Shown here: piece after piece, positions 1 through 12,382 of the stretch
Layout of the letters: every line of letters begins with the position of its first letter
Numbering within the stretch: position 1 is the first letter of the stretch
Notes under the pieces: model-generated
Database searches by the model: none
What the model saw: the letters and a program-made list of their open reading frames with translations, nothing else
Told to the model about the DNA's origin: nothing
Program-made: the position numbers and the translations under genes
From: Diatrype stigma
Lineage: Eukaryota; Ascomycota; Sordariomycetes; Xylariales; Diatrypaceae
Length of the DNA: 64,000 bases
NCBI GenBank assembly: GCA_022225965.2
Contig: JAKJXP020000050.1
Coordinates: 248,001 to 312,000, forward strand
Reading direction: 5' to 3'

Positions 1-1330
1 TGTTTTGCTTGTTTTTTTAAATCCTAATTTCCTTAGCCTTTTCGTTGGCCGTTATGTTTTTAATTTTTTCGGCCTTTGCGGTTTCGTTTTTTTCGGGAAG
101 CATCCGTTTGTATTCCTAAATATAAAGATAATCCGTTATATTTTTTTTAAAGCTAATTTATTTCGATAATAATTCCAGTTTTACAATACTATCGAACGTA
201 TTAATTTTCGTTTCGGTCGATATTATATAATTAAAGCTAAGGCTAAATAAATAACTAATACTTACGTATTTTATTAAATTTTACGGCTGGTTTTATATTG
301 GATTATTAATGAATTAATGGTTTAAATAAGAATATGCGTTTATAAGTAATAATAAAAAAAACGGTAATAATAAAGATAAGTTTAGATTTAAGAATGGGAT
401 TAAGTTAAAGCGTAAATATACGTATAAAGTTAAGGGTAATTTCGGATGTATATTTCGGTATGAATTTAAGTAAAAAAGCTTCGAAACCGAATAAGTTTAT
501 TTCGTTAAGGTTATAAGATAATAAAATAATAAATACGTTATTGGAATTTGGTAAAAATAAAGAAATAGGGCTATTTAATTTTAATATGTAATCCTAATTT
601 TCGACGTTGTCATTTAAAAAGTGTTTAAAGGTAAGTTATAAAAAGATATTAGCTAAATAAGGAAAGTTGCGTTCGTTAAGAAATTTAAAGAATTATGGTT
701 TTATTACGGGGCGATTTTTTAAATTATATTTTCGTCGTTCGTTTATGCCGTTATTATTTTATAAGTCCATTATAATAATTATTTATTTAGTCGTCGTTTA
801 AACGATTAATAAATAAATAAATAAAGCAAGCAAATTCGTATCGTAACGTTATTGTTTTTAAATAAGTAATTTCGGAAGGTTTTTGCTTTTTAATGCTAAA
901 ATTTTAAATATGTTTAAGGTTTAAGTAATAGTAATTTTGTAATATGTATTGAATAAAATATATAATGAGATTCCGAATTAAGTGGAGCAGGCTTATTTAG
1001 TAACGTACGAATAATAATTTAGGTAAAATACGGATAAAATACGAATAACGGCGTTTCCGATAAATATAATACGTATTTAATAAGATGCTGTATTATTTAA
1101 TTTTTAATTAGGTTGTATTAGGAATTTCTCGTTTGTAATAAAAAACGTAATAAGTCGGTTTATTAACGTTTATTATAATGTAAGCAAATTAAAATGAAAT
1201 AATGAATTAAATATAATGAGAAATTCCTTATAAGTTTTGCCGGGTTTATAACCTATTAAATATAAACGTAGGTTATGAGGTATATTATATTAGGTTATTT
1301 AATTTAGTTAATTATATATTCTATAAATAG
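1..1330. repeat. RIP-degraded AT-rich relic
   Basis: The sequence is strongly AT-rich, with dense TpA, few CpA/TpG and retained CpG, and no long open frame in any direction. That is the pattern left by RIP on a duplicated sequence. It runs off the left edge and gives way to normal composition near 1330. I could not recognise a transposon protein in it. An inverted pair lies inside (see 1119-1230). Confidence 0.75.
1119..1230. repeat. Short inverted repeat inside the left AT-rich block
   Basis: GGAATTTCTC at about 1119 is matched by its reverse complement GAGAAATTCC ending near 1230, with about 90 nt between. It could be the ends of a small MITE-like element or a chance pairing in AT-rich DNA. 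Confidence 0.25.
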
Positions 1331-2254
1331 ATGAGGGCATCTTATATATATAGCCATAGATGTAGGGCGTTCCCAGCCACCTGTATTACCAGCCACCTTA
1401 CTCCAATACTGAGGGTTATTTCACCTTTTCGGCTGTATGTGGGTCATTCATTGGCAGCAAGCGGAGGTCGGAACGAAGGGGCATATGCACTTGGTGCTCG
1501 GAAGTCTCTCGTATCGGCTACCTATGTAGATGGACGTGCTTGTTCGGAGTTCTATCTGGGTGGGTATGTAGTTCGGTCCGTAGGCTCGGGATCCCATGAA
1601 GGGAAGAAGAAACTACGTTCGGGATTTGTAGCTATTAGATCTCTTCGAGGCGTCTTTCTTACCTCTTCCAGTGCACGTTCAGATTAGGGACGCCGCCGCT
1701 ACATGTTCTTTATTATTATCTGGATGTGTTCGGTGTTTTGCCTTTTCTTGGTCCTTGCTTTAGGAGGTGTTGGGCTGGCTGGGTCTAGTTTACAAATCCC
1801 AATAAGTTATAGCTTTGAAGATTCGCAGGTTACATTCTGCGGATCAGATAACAAACCTCAACATTGTATTTTCGCCGGTATGAACCTTCCTTTAGACAAA
1901 GAAATGAGGAGGAGTCATGGCTCTGGAGTCATAGTTCTCCTTTGTTTCTTGTGCCAGGACCCCTGAGTCTCTTTGTAGGATGTGGTATGACTCCGGTCAA
2001 GGCCATACGTTGATTGCGATATCTTCTCATTGGGCAAGCGATATTGATAGAAGATGTGTTCTACGGACTTTTTCAGTTATATATAAGCCGTGATATTCTT
2101 AGATTGGTCGTAGGAGTTTCTCCTTTTCAATTTCCACGTCACACCTTGAAAAGCAGACACGCCTCGTCAATCCACACTGAGCAGCCACCAACGTCATTCA
2201 CAAACTCCATCGTCCCCCTTTCCGTGAGACTTATTAACGTCACATACACAAGCC
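1331..2254. other. No convincing gene
   Basis: Base composition is normal. Two open frames of 118 and 87 codons on the + strand have no recognisable domain, no matching splice structure and no start context. I see nothing else I can support. Confidence 0.4.
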
Positions 2255-2524
2255 ATGTGTCAACCATCCAACACCAACAATGCTAGCCAGCTCCAAGTGA
2301 CACACTGGTCTTGCAACGGCGTCACAATAAACCGCTAAGAACAATTTTGCGAAACCTTAATCGAGCTGGCAAGCGAAAAATGTCCAAATTGCGGCAAACG
2401 ACGAGGTGAAGATGATGAAGTCTACAATGCTCGAGGAGACCAAGTTGGACTTCTCTATGACAAGGACAACTTCTATTACACTGGGTCTCCGAAATTTCTG
2501 TATAGCATTCTGTCGCGTTTCTGA
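2255..2524 (+). pseudogene. Small zinc-ribbon-like ORF broken by an in-frame TAA
   Basis: An ATG at 2255 in a typical fungal context (ACACAAGCC before it) opens a frame that ends with TGA at 2522-2524, 90 codons in all. It is interrupted once, by TAA at 2336-2338 (codon 28). The first part contains HWSCNG. The second part continues in the same frame with EQFCETLIELASEKCPNCGK and a Tyr/Asp-rich tail. The CPNCG knuckle, with cysteines on both sides of the stop, suggests a small metal-binding or disulfide protein. I do not recognise the family. A very short intron ending in CGCTAAG just before codon 29 could also remove the stop, but it would be only about 47 nt long. A nonsense-mutated gene is the simpler reading. 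Confidence 0.4.
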
Positions 2525-5201
2525 ATGGCCCTTTCATTAATGAATAGCTACGCTCTGCTGAATCTCTAAGGAATGAAAGAAAAGGAAGCGTCCGGCCTTG
2601 ACAGATGGGGGAGATCGGACCTCTATATAGGTGTCAGGGGATTTGTCGACACAGAGTGAAAGGTAAAAGGTAAATACTGTAGTATAGGTAGTGTCCAGAA
2701 GAGCAATAAATCCGGCCTCATCTAAGAACTAGGGAGGGCGAAGCCCTCCATATATAGGGTCGCTGGTGGGTCACCGCTACTATATTGTTATATTACATAA
2801 GTCCCTGACAATAGGTCCTAATGCCCTCCCAGGAGGGACCCTTGCCAGAGCGCTATACCCACCCTAGAGCAGCTCCATTTTATCGCTACACATTTTGTAA
2901 AGAACGGGTATTGATGGATATAGTCTGAAGTAAGCAAGACACCCATGATCTAGTCCTTCCCATGCCGCGCGAACTAACGCAGGAGTGTACCCCAGCCTCA
3001 CACCATCTTTGGTTCTCCATGCAAAAGGTCATGATGCAGTCCGGATAAACAAGAGGCATCGAGGGTGCAAGGGTACAGCCTGTTCCTCAACATCGTCTCT
3101 GTCCGTATTGGCGGGATTCTCGCTTCATCTACCGTATGCCAAGATCGAGTATACTCACATGTATACCATAGTAATTGGTTACACTTATGAATCCCGTATC
3201 ACTGGTTAAGTATTAAGTAACCACGGGACAGGACCCATTGAATGATACAGCACGACCAAATCCAATGGGAGGAATCACGCTTTGGCCAAATAGGGGGTTG
3301 CTTCGGTCAAAGACTTAAAGTTCCACAATTATTTGCTCCAGTAGGGCGGGTAGGCGGGCATCTTCTAGCATTGCCATCCCTTATTAATGATCGACCAGGG
3401 TCATGAGCGTCGACAGTTTTTGCAATGTTCCTTCTATACTTCGGCGAACATGTAATAATGGCATGGCGTGAAGAAATATATGATGATATAGTCACAATTG
3501 TGTCCTCGTTCATCGATGGAGTATCTCCCCTGGTGTGGGGGGTTGCCCTGTGTGATATCTACTGAGTGCTCTAGCTTTCAATCAATAACTTATTGTTATC
3601 GGGCTACGGCTCACTCGAGGTCTTCTTCGATCTAGACTCACGGACGGTTTTCGACAGCCTAGTTAGTAGCCACTAAATAAAGACCACTTAAAGCCACCAC
3701 TGCTACCTGGCACTGCTACCTGGATACGAGAAGCGGAACTCGGTAGGGGCTAGTTCGAACATCCGCCCTTCATCGGACGGCTTGAGCTAGACAAAATGCT
3801 GTGCATCCGGTGACCTCACTTTTAAAGGAATATTAGCAGACTGTTGTCGGGCATCAGGTAAACCGGCAATGAAGCAAGCGCATATGAATTGAAGAGCTAC
3901 CGGACTACCTTGGCCATTCTTTTCATTGCCCGCAGTTCGACAGGGTCAGATATCAGGGGTGGATGTCAGGCCCACTCGAATTATCGTCGGAACCTTTTGT
4001 TACGCCCTGTGAGCTGAACTAAGGACCTTGATGACGGGCAAGATTGAAGTAGAACATCGACCAAAGGTAAGCTTCAAAATATATAGTTCGCCTTATTTGA
4101 CAGGGACATCGGGGACCATCCGGCTTAGTTTCACCGCTATCGCGACTACATGCTAAAGTATGTGTGCATTTAGTTAGTACCTACGAGATAGGGCCATTAG
4201 TCAAGATTCTTGAAAAGTTGACGTTGACATTGGCGCGCCGATCCCGTCACAGAATGTCAGGATCTGGGAAGTATGCGGCTAAGCTTATGTGGGCAGATGG
4301 AAATGTGGAGGAGGGTGTCCTTGCCCGACAGCCGGTATCACAATGGATCTGTCGGTTCTCGGTCTCCTATCCCTGACTTGTGGTCAACCGCCTCCCAACC
4401 AGAACGAGGACTCTTTGACCTTTTTCCCGCCCGCCCGGTTCTGTAGTCGGCCAATGACGGCGGTCTCATCTTTCATTGAAAACCTGAAATCATCAATCTG
4501 TGCCGCTCGCTCGGGAAGCACCATGAAATACTTCATACATCGAGTACATGCATGATGATCTTATCCACTTTATCAATGGTCGATGATCAAAGCAGATCAA
4601 TAAAATCGTTAGCATTCTCTATCGTCATGATGGAGTGGCATCAGCTTTTTGAGGCATACAGCTTTCCGAGCATTCACGGTTCGGTTCACCGGTGACGACT
4701 CACCCAGGAGGACTGAGGAGGTAAGGAATGCCGACTGCGAGGATACGTGCTTTCGAAAGCCGTGACGTTGAAAGTACCTCTGTGGCTAGCCCGACCCTGG
4801 GCTTGCCTGGCATCCAACGAAGAACGTGGGTTCGCCGACCGGATGGGCCTCGCTAGTTCGGTGGGTTCACGCTGGAATGTGGTGTAACCGCGCCGGCATA
4901 GAAGATAGCCGCATCTCAGTTCCGTCCCGTTGCGTGGATGAGTGAGTCGATTGCCGATTCGCTCATTTGCTTCTTTCTCTGCTGCTTGTGCGGCAGACTT
5001 TTCTCTTCATGTGATATACAGAATCCAGGTGTTTCCTACTTGTTTCCATAGTCTATAGTCTGCTTGTTCGTTCTATTGTTCTTATACAGCCATATAGACA
5101 CCCTAATGGACTATCTTGCTTACTTGGGGCATTGGTATTCCCATATACTTCGCGTCTAATTCATCACCGCTATTTCTCCTTGTTGTATACTCCTTCACAC
5201 A
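2525..5201. other. Gene-poor stretch upstream of the sulfate permease
   Basis: Only short unsupported frames are present (the longest upstream one is about 88 codons). The last few hundred bases presumably hold the permease promoter and leader; I saw no motif clear enough to mark. Confidence 0.4.
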
Positions 5202-7987
5202 ATGTCTCCTACAACTCCTGGTTCCCTTCTGGCGAAAGGAGTTGGAATTGACACTAATGCCCACAACCGACAAGTCCCAGATGATCTACCTGATCGTGCA
5301 GCGGACGCCATATCCCCCTTTGACAAGTTTTTCGAAGACGACCCTACCGTACAGGAATGGATCCGAGATCATGTCCCCAGCAGACGAAGCATCATCCCTT
5401 ATTTCACAGGGCTCTTCCCTTTCGCCAAATGGATAGCAAGATATAACACGCGATGGCTTACCGGAGATCTCATTGCCGGTTAGCAACCCAACTTCTGCTC
5501 ACAACCAAAGCTGCATCGTGACTAACCATTGGTAGGCACAACACTGGCACTGGTGATGGTTCCCCAGGGTCTGTCCTATGCTTTGTTGGGAAATCTGAGT
5601 CCGGAATACGGAATCTACACGTCCTTTGTCGGCACTGCCCTGTATTGGATATTCGGAACGTCAAAAGACATTGCTATCGGCGTACGCATGAACCACGTTC
5701 CCCCTTTAGCTAGATGATTCAGCCGTCATCATCCGTAATGCTAACTTTCTGTGCAAGGCTACTGCAGTCGTCTCCCTCCTAGTCGGCAAGACAGGCGACC
5801 GGGTACTCGAACAACACCCCGAATACACGCGTGATGAGGTCGCCAAAGCCCACGCTTTCCTATGCGGCTGCATCTTGCTCGTCTTCGGGCTGCTCAAGCT
5901 CGACTGGCTCATCGAGTTCATCCCCCACATGGCCATCTCGGCCTTCGTGACCGGGGCTGCGATTACGATCACGCTGAGTCAGCTCCCGACGCTGCTGGGG
6001 ATCACCGGTATCAACACGCGAGGTCCGGCATACCAGGTCGCTATCGACTTCTTGAAGGGGCTCAAGGGGGCCAAGCTCGACGCGGCGGTCGGGCTTACTG
6101 CGTTGGCTCTCTTGTACGTCTCGAAATGGTCATGCGAGCACATGGCGCGGCGGCAGCCACAGCGAGCTAAGCTATGGTCGACGTTGTTCTCGCTCCGGTT
6201 CACCTTCACGGTTCTTCTCTATATCCTCATCAGCTTCCTAGTCAACAGGGGGCTCCCCTTGGGGGAATCGCGATTCCGCCTCCTTGGACATATTCCTACT
6301 GGTATGGATAGATCACGCGTGGTCCTCCCACTATTATGCGGATTGCAGGCTTACATGAGAAATAGGATTCGTGCACATGGGCACTCCGTCCTTAGACCCG
6401 AAGCTCCTCTCGGCCATATTGCCGGACCTCCCAGCGGCAGTCATCATCATTATCATCGAGCACATTGCCATCGGCAAATCGTTCGGCCAGATCAACAATT
6501 ACGCCATCGTGCCGTCGCAGGAAATCATATCCCTGGCCGCCACCAACATCCTCGGCACCTTTGTCGGCGCCTACGCCTCGACCGGGTCGTTCGGGGGCAG
6601 TGCCATCTACTCCAAGGCGGGCGTCCGGACGCCCCTAGCAGGAGTTTTCACCGCCTGTCTCCTCGCGCTGGCCCTATACGTTCTAACCAAGGTTCTCTAC
6701 TTCATCCCCATGGCGAGCATGGCGGCCCTCATCATCCACGCCGTGATCAACCTCGTCACCTCGCCGGAACATCTTTACAAGTCCTGGCTGATATCGCCCC
6801 CCGACGTGGTCGTCTACTTCGTGGGCGTCTTCGTTTCGATCTTCACGTCTCTAGAGAATGGTATCTACGTCACGGTAGCACTCTCGCTGGTGCTCCTGCT
6901 CTTGCGGGTCGCTCGTTCGCAGGGCAGGCTCATGGGTCGACTCCAAGTGCACCATTACCCCACCGCTAGACAGGAGGCTGCTACGAGTGACTCCCAAGGC
7001 TTGCTGTCGTCGTCGAGGTGCTCCAGGAGTGCATTCTTGCCTCTAGACCGAGCTGATGCGTCCAATCCCGCGGTCGCCGTCAAGTCGCCGCGCCCGGGCA
7101 TCTTCATCTACCGTTTCGCTGCGGGGTTCAACTACCTCAACCAGGCGCAACACGTCGACCATATCCTTAACCATGTCAAGAAGGAGACTCGGCGAACAAT
7201 GAGGACTGAATATGAGCACCCTGGCGTAAGTTCCGATATCCCAACAACCCCAGCCACCACCCCTTGTTTTGCGAGAAGCATGCACGGTAATATAAGTCTG
7301 CGACCTGTCGCTGACCAAAGTTGCCATACAATGTAGGATTGCCCCTGGAACGAGCAGCCACCACTCAAGAAGAGCAACAAGAACCTTCTTTCCCCGCTCG
7401 ACCTCGAAAAGCAGCCCGACTCAGAGCTATTATCGAAACCCACGCTCCAAGCCGTGATCCTCGACTTCTCGGCGGTGAACAGCAGCGGCGGCCTCGACAG
7501 CGGTGCCGTCGAGGGCCTGCTCGACTTACGTAGCCAGCTCGACCGCTGGGCCGCTCCGGACCCCGTTGAGTGGCACTTCGCATGCGTGGGCGACCGCTGG
7601 ACGCGGCGCGCCCTGGCCATCGCCGGCTTCGGGTACCCGAGCAAGAGGCAGTTCGAGCAACTGGTTTCGCTAGACAGCAATAGCAGCAGCAACAATGGCG
7701 GTCCCCGACGGCAGCAGTGGGAACCCGTGTTCAGCATCGCGGAGAAGACGGGTCTAGAGCCGCGCGAGGGTGTCGTGGTGGACGAGCTACTGCCGCGGCC
7801 ACCGCCGGCGGCCCTGGATGAGGCTGAGAAGGGCAGCTTTCGGCGGAGGAAGAGCTCGAGCTCCGTTTACAAACGGTCGAAGCTGGCGGCAGTGTACGGC
7901 ATCAACCGGCCGAACTTTCACATTGATCTAGAGGCTGCGCTGGAAGCTTGTGAGAGAGCACTTGATGGGAGGGATAGTAAGGGGTAA
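5202..7987 (+). CDS. Sulfate permease (SulP/SLC26 family with STAS domain)
   Basis: Exons 5202-5478, 5536-5681, 5758-6301, 6366-7225 and 7337-7987 join in frame to 825 aa, the usual size for fungal high-affinity sulfate permeases (SUL1/SUL2, Neurospora CYS-13/CYS-14 type). The protein would take up sulfate across the plasma membrane, probably with protons, for cysteine and methionine synthesis. The N-terminal part has the SulP entry segment (TGDLIAG, then MVPQGLSYALLGN at about 95-115). Many hydrophobic helices follow, and the conserved STGSFGGSAIYSKAGVRTP segment lies near residue 400. A C-terminal STAS domain spans about 565-780 (GIFIYRFAAGFNYLN, then AVILDFSAVNSSGGLD), with a Ser/Asn-rich insertion in its second half. 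The start is the first ATG in frame with the GDLIAG exon. Branch-point and acceptor motifs support each intron. Nutrient control by sulfur limitation is known for the family but was not read from this promoter. Confidence 0.93.
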
Positions 7988-8534
7988 GGGTTAAGACTTT
8001 TAGGGAAGCCGGCGGGGCGTTTTGTTTTGGACGACTCTGCACTACTGTAGACTTAGCGATGAAATTAATGATAACTGATGATACCCAACAAGTAAATACT
8101 CCTTTGTCCACGGCAGTTTAGCTTACGCAAAATTATACCCTTTAAGTGACGGGGTTGGATACTCCACGTCTGGGACCACCGCTAACGAGACTAACGAATC
8201 AGTAGTCGCATATGTAAAAGGGGTCTCCTTTAACGGACTCAGTACAGTCATCTACGGTAGATGTACCACATGTCCATGACTGTCTACGTCATCCTCTCTC
8301 CCAACCTCATCCTATACCTAGAGTATTGTTTCTCCTTTGCGCGATGGGATATTTACCGGTGGTGAGAGCCTACCAAGTTCATGCATAACACAATTAAAAC
8401 CAAAATACCGTATCTTGGTCTTAATTAGGGTATTCGGGGGAATGAACTCTTCGTATTAAATACTAGTTGATGTGATTGTAATACATTCGAAGAAACCCGC
8501 CATGCGTGTCACCATACAGCGATGGCTGTTGGAA
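7988..8534. other. Convergent intergenic region
   Basis: The 3' flanks of the sulfate permease (+) and the small secreted protein gene (-) meet here. No open frame or repeat of note. Confidence 0.5.
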
Positions 8535-9125
8535 TCAACAATCATAGCCGCCTTTGATTAGGACGTTACCTCCCTCCTTCCATACCTGCATGGCCGGAAC
8601 GTGATGAGGGCCGTCGAACCCGTCGTAGCCGCAGTGGTGATAGACATTGTCCACAGCAAACCCAGTTTCCTCGCAAGTTATGCAGAACTTGGTGTCGGGA
8701 CTAGCGCATATCGCGACGCCAGTTCCGTATGAGCACGAGACGCGGTTGCACTCCCCAGGTTCGGAGCATATCATCTCCATACCTTTGCGCTCCAGACTAC
8801 ATCCTGTGAGTTCAGCATTGGATGAGAGCAGATCGCAGAGAGAAAGACATAGGTTGATCTAGAAAATAAGAACATACGCGGGGGGGAAGGAATGTGACAC
8901 TTACTAACGGATAGCCTGGCCGATTGGGCCTTGAGTCGGGGATTCATACATGTTGAGGTCACAGCTATATCCCTATATATCGATATCAGTATTATTGTGC
9001 TGAAACTGATCAGGTTATCATACATCGCGCTTGAAGATCCCGTCGTTGTCGAGTTCATTCGTAGGAGCAGCAGCAGCAGCAGTAACAATGTTAACAATAA
9101 TAAGAATCGCAGCGAGAGGATACAT
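8535..9125 (-). CDS. Small secreted cysteine-rich protein (candidate effector)
   Basis: Three exons on the minus strand, 9125-9024, 8972-8909 and 8803-8535, join to 144 aa. Residues 1-20 form a clear signal peptide (MYPLAAILIIVNIVTAAAAA), followed by a short acidic stretch ending in a KR pair (residues 32-33) that could be a Kex2 site. The rest has ten cysteines spread evenly (CSLE, MIC, GEC, VSC, AIC, KFC, ITC, HHC and the terminal YDC, plus one in exon 2), so five disulfides are possible. Introns use GTATGA...ATAG and GTTAGT...ACAG. The more canonical GTAAGT two bases downstream would put a stop codon across the junction, so GTTAGT was chosen. No known domain is recognised. Size, signal peptide and cysteine density fit apoplastic effectors or small extracellular defence proteins; function is unknown. 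Confidence 0.75.
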
Positions 9126-11153
9126 CTTGGTTAATTGTATGCCGTTTTTTGCCAAATTCTTTTTGACTCTTGTGGTATTTGATGAGGTTGTAGTTTGATG
9201 CCTTGAGCAGAATCCTCGCATATTCCTGCTAGTCTTTATATCTCGTTTTCCCTCATGTCTATAGCACTAGATTCTGGAGAGGGCATGCGACGTATCACAA
9301 GAAGGTTCTATACAACATGAAAAACGGCCGTAAATGTACAGCCATGTTTTCAAACCGGGTTAGAGCCAATCGGATTCCCTCATCATTAATCGCTTGTAGA
9401 CATCGGTGACTCTGTGCAACTTTGAAAAGAGTCGTACACCGCGCCATAATTTTGGATAGATGAGGCACATGGACATGGTTGACTACTATAATCTCACAAC
9501 TACATAATTCATACGCAACTAGCCTCCAACTCATACTCGTACGTGATGCCGACGTGCTGCTACATTGTGTCCATCACCCCAAGAACTTGTACTACACAAA
9601 TGCCTGAAAGAGACGTGTACCGTCGTACAACTTAGTAGTCACCCCAAGACTATAGAAACGAGTAGTTAATGCGTATGAGCTTCAAGTCTGGCTCTTTCCT
9701 ATGATGAATCGATTCCCCGACGAACCACCTCCCGGGCAATACGACGGACAAAAATGTGTGCTACATAACCGTGGTCGTGCCGAACATTCTTGGCGCTTAC
9801 TTCATTATCGAGGGTTGCTCGTTCGACTCAATCATCTGGGATGACTATATATGATAGAAGCAAGTGACATGTTGCACTGGCAGACGGGCCTTGTATTAGG
9901 TGGTTCTACCGAAACTAAGGAGAGAAGTCACCAAGCTTTTCAGAACCCATACGCTAAGTAACCGGCTCTGTAGTCCTGGACTGCAGAACGCAACGGGTAA
10001 CGCCCCAAACTTGACATGAGGGGTTATTGTCCTATATGTTCCCACATATAGGGCTCGGTGGAGCCCGGCAGGCTAACATTAGTTGCCGGGCAGGGGTCTC
10101 TAGCTCACTAATCAGAGGGTGACAAGCGGCCGTTGACGGCAGGGACGAACTATAGCGCGTGGCTTTATATACGTGGTTATCGCCCGAGACAGGGTTCTCC
10201 TACTCCATTCAATCACACAATCTGCTCATACGTTCGTTCATACGAGGTTCTTAACTTCTCGAGACATTGATGCCATTTACGAAGTTAAAAAAAGGAATTA
10301 AACTATAGAGCGGTATTGAGCCGTACCAAATTGTAGGTTGTTAATAACCTGATTGACATGATTATAGTTGGAGGGGATAAACTTGATATTGACAAGTTGA
10401 CACAGTGACATTAGAAAGGGACTCCCTTCAGAATAGCTTCTTCCTCCCCCAGAGTAAACTAGAATGAGAATGTTCTTCGCGATCTGTTCTGGCAGATTCG
10501 TCGCGTACAAGTATATATCTAGTTCTAGAATATCATGAGTCGTGACAAGCACGAAATAATTCTTCTTTGGCGATAGATTACGGGATTTTAGCTTCCGCGA
10601 AAGGTCCCACGATGAAGTCCCACTCCTGCCAAGAGCCAACATCCGAGCGGTGAACCGAGTCCTTCGGCAGCTTGGGAAGCTAACCAGCAGACGCGACGAC
10701 AACATCAACGGCATGCTAGTACCTAATATGGTCAACGGCAAAGCCAGCGTCCAGGGGTTACTGGAAACACTTTAACTTTCTAAGGTTCCAATCATATAAC
10801 GTTGTTCGGCAGATCAGGAGCTGTCATGGGGCCTAGCTTGGGATCGACATTGTCACATAGCTCTCGGACCCCTGGTTTCGTTTCACTGGCGCGACTCATG
10901 AGTAACTAGACTCCGAAGTATTCTTGTTCGTGCCCGTATTCTGGGTATTTCCTAGTTTCTTTCCTGCAGTTGATACGTTCTTTCCTTTCTATTGATTCTA
11001 CCCATTCGGTTCGACTACCTAGCTAGCTACATGTGGCCATTCTATCAGAAAAAGCTTGATGTCGATGAAGTGGAACATCGGAAACAAGAAAGCCTTCGCC
11101 GATAGACACCGGCTATCATCACCCTCCATGCCACTGATCTGGTTCACGAAGCA
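9126..11153. other. Gene-poor stretch
   Basis: No feature I can support. A 147-codon minus-strand frame at 10298-10741 is the longest open frame, but it lacks a recognisable domain and is discussed under rejected items. Confidence 0.4.
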
Positions 11154-12382
11154 ATGTCTACTAGAATCGGCTCGTTGACGACGATTTTCACGCCGTCCAC
11201 TAGTCACACGTCGAGCACTGGGCTATACAACGGCGAGGACACCAACGGAACTTCATGCCATGCAATGGGGGTTTCAGGAACTGGAGGGTAATTGCGTCTT
11301 CTCTTCGTCTTCTTCTTCTACTTCTTCATTTCTCCAGGTGGGGTTCACCGCGTGCGCCGTGGAAGCCGGTCCTGTCTATGCCTGAAGAAACGGGCGGGCA
11401 GTGGGACAAGGACGACCCGGAGCCTGACCAAAGGACAGACGAGACAGCCATGGCTTTTGACGTCGGTCAGCAAACAAACTAACCAGGTGCCCGAGGTTGC
11501 TTCTTTCTTGGCTGACGATTTGTCGATATCAGATGCTATTCCAGCGACCACAACCCCACAGTGAGCGGTGATTATCACAGCCCGGGCTTCTTCTGCCCCA
11601 GCGGCTACACAGCCAGCGCGCTCGACGGCCGCACGAGCGGCCTCCCGATGCCGACGACGGCCAGCGACTGCCGGACTGGCGCCTACGCCGCCGAGCTGCG
11701 GCGCCAAGCCACAGACGGCGGGGAACCCGCAGCCGGCGCCCCAGCGCCAACAGGCCCGCCAGGTTGGCCGCCGCCGCCGCCGCCTCCCCCGCCTCCAGGC
11801 TGGTCGCCGCCGCCGGGAGCGCCGACCGGGTGGCCGCCGCCCCCTCCCCCGCCGCCGCCGCCGGGCTGGGACGGCAGCGGCGACGCAAGCTTCGATTCGG
11901 ACGGCAATTCGCGGTACGACGACGACAGCGGCAGCGGCCGGAGTTCCGGGGGGTTCAGCCCTGCGGCGACGGCGGGGATCGCGGTCGGCAGCGGGGTCGG
12001 TGCGCTGCTCGTCTTCGGGCTGGGCGCGTACCTCTACTTCCGGAGGCGGCGGGGGCAGACGAGATCGGCGCCGGGGCCGGCGATGGAGCTCGATGCGACG
12101 CACGGGGTGAGCAACGGCGACGGGTCGACCGTGAATCATCCGGGCGGTGATCCGAATAGGGGGCCCGAGCTGCAGCGGTACTACAAGCTCGGGGAAGAGG
12201 AGCAGGGCGTGAGCCCGGGTGGTAGCGATAGTGTCACACTCGCCGGCGGCGGCTATGGCAGCTATAGCAGCTACGGCGGCCATCCCGGCGTACATGATGG
12301 CGCTGTCGTGTACGAGATGGAGGCGGGTGTTAGCAGTAATATGAATAGGGCGGATGTGGAGTTAGGGAGGGCCCAGCAGTAG
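11154..12382 (+). CDS. Proline-rich single-pass membrane protein
   Basis: The simplest model has two exons, 11154-11287 and 11533-12382, joined in phase (GG|A) to give 327 aa. The N-terminus LTTIFTPSTS and the segment CYSSDHNP...HSPGFFCPSGYTAS resemble a common fungal membrane-protein family that has an FTPP-type start and a YSPG-CPSGY cysteine region. Residues about 119-157 hold two polyproline runs of ten prolines each, punctuated by GW. A glycine-rich transmembrane helix lies at about 188-214, followed by an RRRR stop-transfer, so the C-terminal ~110 residues (Gly/Ser/Tyr-rich) should be cytosolic. Function is unknown; a cell-wall or surface-sensing role is only a guess. The 245-nt intron contains a pyrimidine tract ending TCTCCAG at 11337, so an extra exon inside it cannot be excluded. 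Extreme GC (polyproline) creates long antisense shadow frames. Confidence 0.65.

Noticed and set aside
1331..1966. Two + frames (118 and 87 codons) right after the left AT-rich block
   Set aside because: No start context, domain or splice support; the second has a hydrophobic start but no plausible body.
10298..10741. 147-codon minus-strand frame
   Set aside because: No domain, signal peptide or splice partner; the surrounding 2 kb looks non-coding. Left out for lack of support, though it is the longest frame there.
11345..12295. 316-codon minus-strand frame opposite the proline-rich gene
   Set aside because: Its Arg/Ala/Gly-rich composition is the shadow of GC-rich polyproline codons; no domain, and the + frame has a TM helix and spliced start.
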